Of a stretch of 64,000 nt of DNA, positions 62,750-64,000 are shown in pieces. A program made the translations under genes and the position numbers. Each line of letters starts with the position of its first letter. Position 1 is the first letter of the stretch. Location: positions 3,968,859-4,032,858 of the forward strand of contig JABAKD010000016.1 of NCBI GenBank assembly GCA_012845835.1. The letters are read 5' to 3'. Source of the stretch: Undaria pinnatifida (taxonomy: Eukaryota; Sar; Phaeophyceae; Laminariales; Alariaceae). Under the pieces are notes generated by a model. That model did not search any database. It was not told where the DNA came from and worked only from the letters and a program-made list of their open reading frames with translations.

Positions 62750-63576
62750 ACCCCCTTCCGGAGGAGCGCGTTAATCTGACGAAATCTCTTCGACAAGTTG
62801 GGCAAAAAATTGCGGTAATAGTTGACACCACCCTCATGAGTGCGCGCACCTGATCAACGTCTGTGGGCATCGGCATATTGGTCAATGCCGACACTTTTTC
62901 TGCGTTTGGGCGTAAGCCTGCTGGGGAAATGGAGTGGCCTAGAAAGTCGCATCGGTGGCACCCAATCGCGCCTTCAAGGGGAAAGCTTGATATTATGATT
63001 TAGGAGGCGCTCGAAGAGGGACCCAATCGTCCGAACATGCGCTACCGGATCGGAATCGAACACGATGGCATCGTCGAGGTATGCTTCCACCTGTTTCAAG
63101 TCCTGGATCACCTCATTGATGACCTTGACGAACCACCCAGGCAAGGCGCTGCTGTCCTGAGGCATAACGAGCCACTCGTAGAGGCCTGTGGGTGTGCATA
63201 ATGCTGTAAGGGGAACTGTGTCCTCGTGTGCCGTTATCTGGCGGAACGAGGAAATCAAGTCGAACAGGGAAAACACCCGACCTGAGCCTAAGGAGTCCAG
63301 AACCTGGTCCACGCGGGGAACCAGCAGTTGGCTAAGCTTGCTAATTTGGTTGAGCTTCTTGTAGTTTACCGTGATCTTCACGCCGCCAGATTTCTTTGGG
63401 ATGACCACCAGTGGGCTCGAATACGGTGAAGTCGAGTGCTGCATCAGCCCAGCCGCGAGGTACTGGTTGAGGATCGCGTCAACTTCTTCGGACAGTATAG
63501 AACTTATGCGATGGGGCCGTGAAGTGACCGGAGCGCTGCCCTCCAGACCGATATTTCGAAGGGCATCAAGGAGCAA
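62750..63576 (-). pseudogene. gypsy reverse transcriptase with intact catalytic motifs (right copy)
   Basis: A 200-codon open frame (63576-62974) reads PVTSRPHRIS, LNQYLAAGLMQHSTSPYSSP, VVIPKKSGGVKITVNYKKLN, GRVFSLFDLISSF (motif A Asp present), CTPTGLYEWLVMPQ and EAYLDDAIVFDSDP (motif C YLDD present). After a stop near 62974 it continues in shifted frame with SPAGLRPNAEKVSALTNMP. Of the two RT copies in the window only this one keeps its active site. Confidence 0.85.
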
Positions 63577-63893
63577 GACCTACAATCCGTCTTCGAGATG
63601 GAGACCACGTCAGAAAAGTCACCGAGCACATCCCCCAGTTGCGCAATGGCCGGGGGGTCCCAACCAGGGTCGTGTAAGTCGAACGAAATCTCCCGCAGGT
63701 GCGGCGGGAGTCGGGCCCAGATGCGTAGAAACGCAGAACGCTTGGTTGGGTTCAATCGTTCCATTAGCGCCGGCGAGGACAACGGCACGGTGGGAGCTGC
63801 CACCTCCGTGTCAGGCGAGCGCGCGACCGCAGAGACCTGACTTTCCAAAGTCTGGCCAGGGTGGGGCCCCGCAGCGTGGGTGGTGTGTTGCAA
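63504..63893 (-). pseudogene. gypsy pol segment between protease and RT (right copy)
   Basis: An open frame with ERLNPTKRSAFLRIWARLPP, DLHDPGWDPPAIAQLGDVLG and FSDVVSISKTDCRSCSLMPF, equivalent to the segment at about 9700-9530 in the middle copy (RLSAAQRIGFLNLWDHLPLH). It leads into RT by a frame change at about 63540. Confidence 0.7.
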
Positions 63894-64000
63894 GGCACCC
63901 AGCGGACGCGTGAAATTGGGGTGTCGGCGACCCCGACGAGGTCGCCTGGCTCGAGGTCTTCGACACCTGTTAAGGGAAGCACCAGTCGCCCTGAAGCAAC

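Larger units (their letters stand above)
58260..64000 (-). mobile_element. Ty3/gypsy LTR retrotransposon, 3' part (right copy)
   Basis: The element enters from the right edge within pol, upstream of RT. Minus-strand order is RT (63576-62750), RNase H (about 62640-62300), linker, pre-integrase region, integrase (about 61050-59690), Tudor-like domain (59450-59247) and LTR (about 59190-58260). Gag, protease and any NADAR domain would lie beyond 64000. It matches the left copy through the linker, integrase and LTR blocks. RT and the linker are open over long stretches, so it is younger than the middle copy, but integrase and the C-terminus carry frame changes. Confidence 0.85.

Overview
The window is nuclear DNA of an intron-rich eukaryote, most likely a stramenopile and probably a brown alga. 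The reasons are large genes with many GT-AG introns of about 0.3-5 kb, moderate GC, and dense Ty3/gypsy, copia, LINE, MITE and miniature-LTR debris. The species call is inference from gene architecture; no sequence search was possible.

Layout. 1-3.6 kb: 3' half of a plus-strand Ty3/gypsy element (end of pol plus LTR), broken by three in-frame stops. 4.9-11.8 kb: a second, decayed gypsy element on the minus strand, readable from its 5' side as NADAR (YbiA-like) domain, retropepsin, reverse transcriptase, RNase H, long linker, integrase and a C-terminal Tudor-like domain; two related MITEs are nested in it. 12-25 kb: no host gene found; it holds a copia gag remnant, LINE 3' debris, low-complexity arrays, two miniature LTR elements (TRIM-like) and copies of an undescribed dispersed repeat. 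25.3-27.6 kb: a three-exon plus-strand gene of unknown function (546 residues). 29.9-41.3 kb: a complete ten-exon minus-strand signal peptide peptidase gene (370 residues). 41.5-56.0 kb: a complete eleven-exon plus-strand nucleoredoxin gene (545 residues). These two genes are divergent, with only 222 bp between their start codons, so they probably share a promoter. Their introns carry most of the MITEs and microsatellites, including a 1.38-kb TA-flanked element with pogo/Tigger-like ends. 56-58 kb: a GACCCG-rich repeat and a fold-back element. 58.2-64 kb: a third gypsy element, minus strand, running off the right edge.

How the parts relate. The signal peptide peptidase carries both catalytic aspartates, the PAL motif and a dilysine ER-retrieval end. 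The nucleoredoxin keeps a WCAPC active site in its central thioredoxin domain but has lost CxxC in its first one. The three gypsy elements belong to one family: they share a long RNase H-integrase linker and an unusual SH3/Tudor-like C-terminal domain instead of a recognisable chromodomain. The most surprising item is the NADAR domain upstream of the protease of the middle element, on the same strand.

Exon borders were placed by eye from splice consensus, phase and family alignment. Repeat boundaries are approximate unless inverted repeats or target duplications are described.
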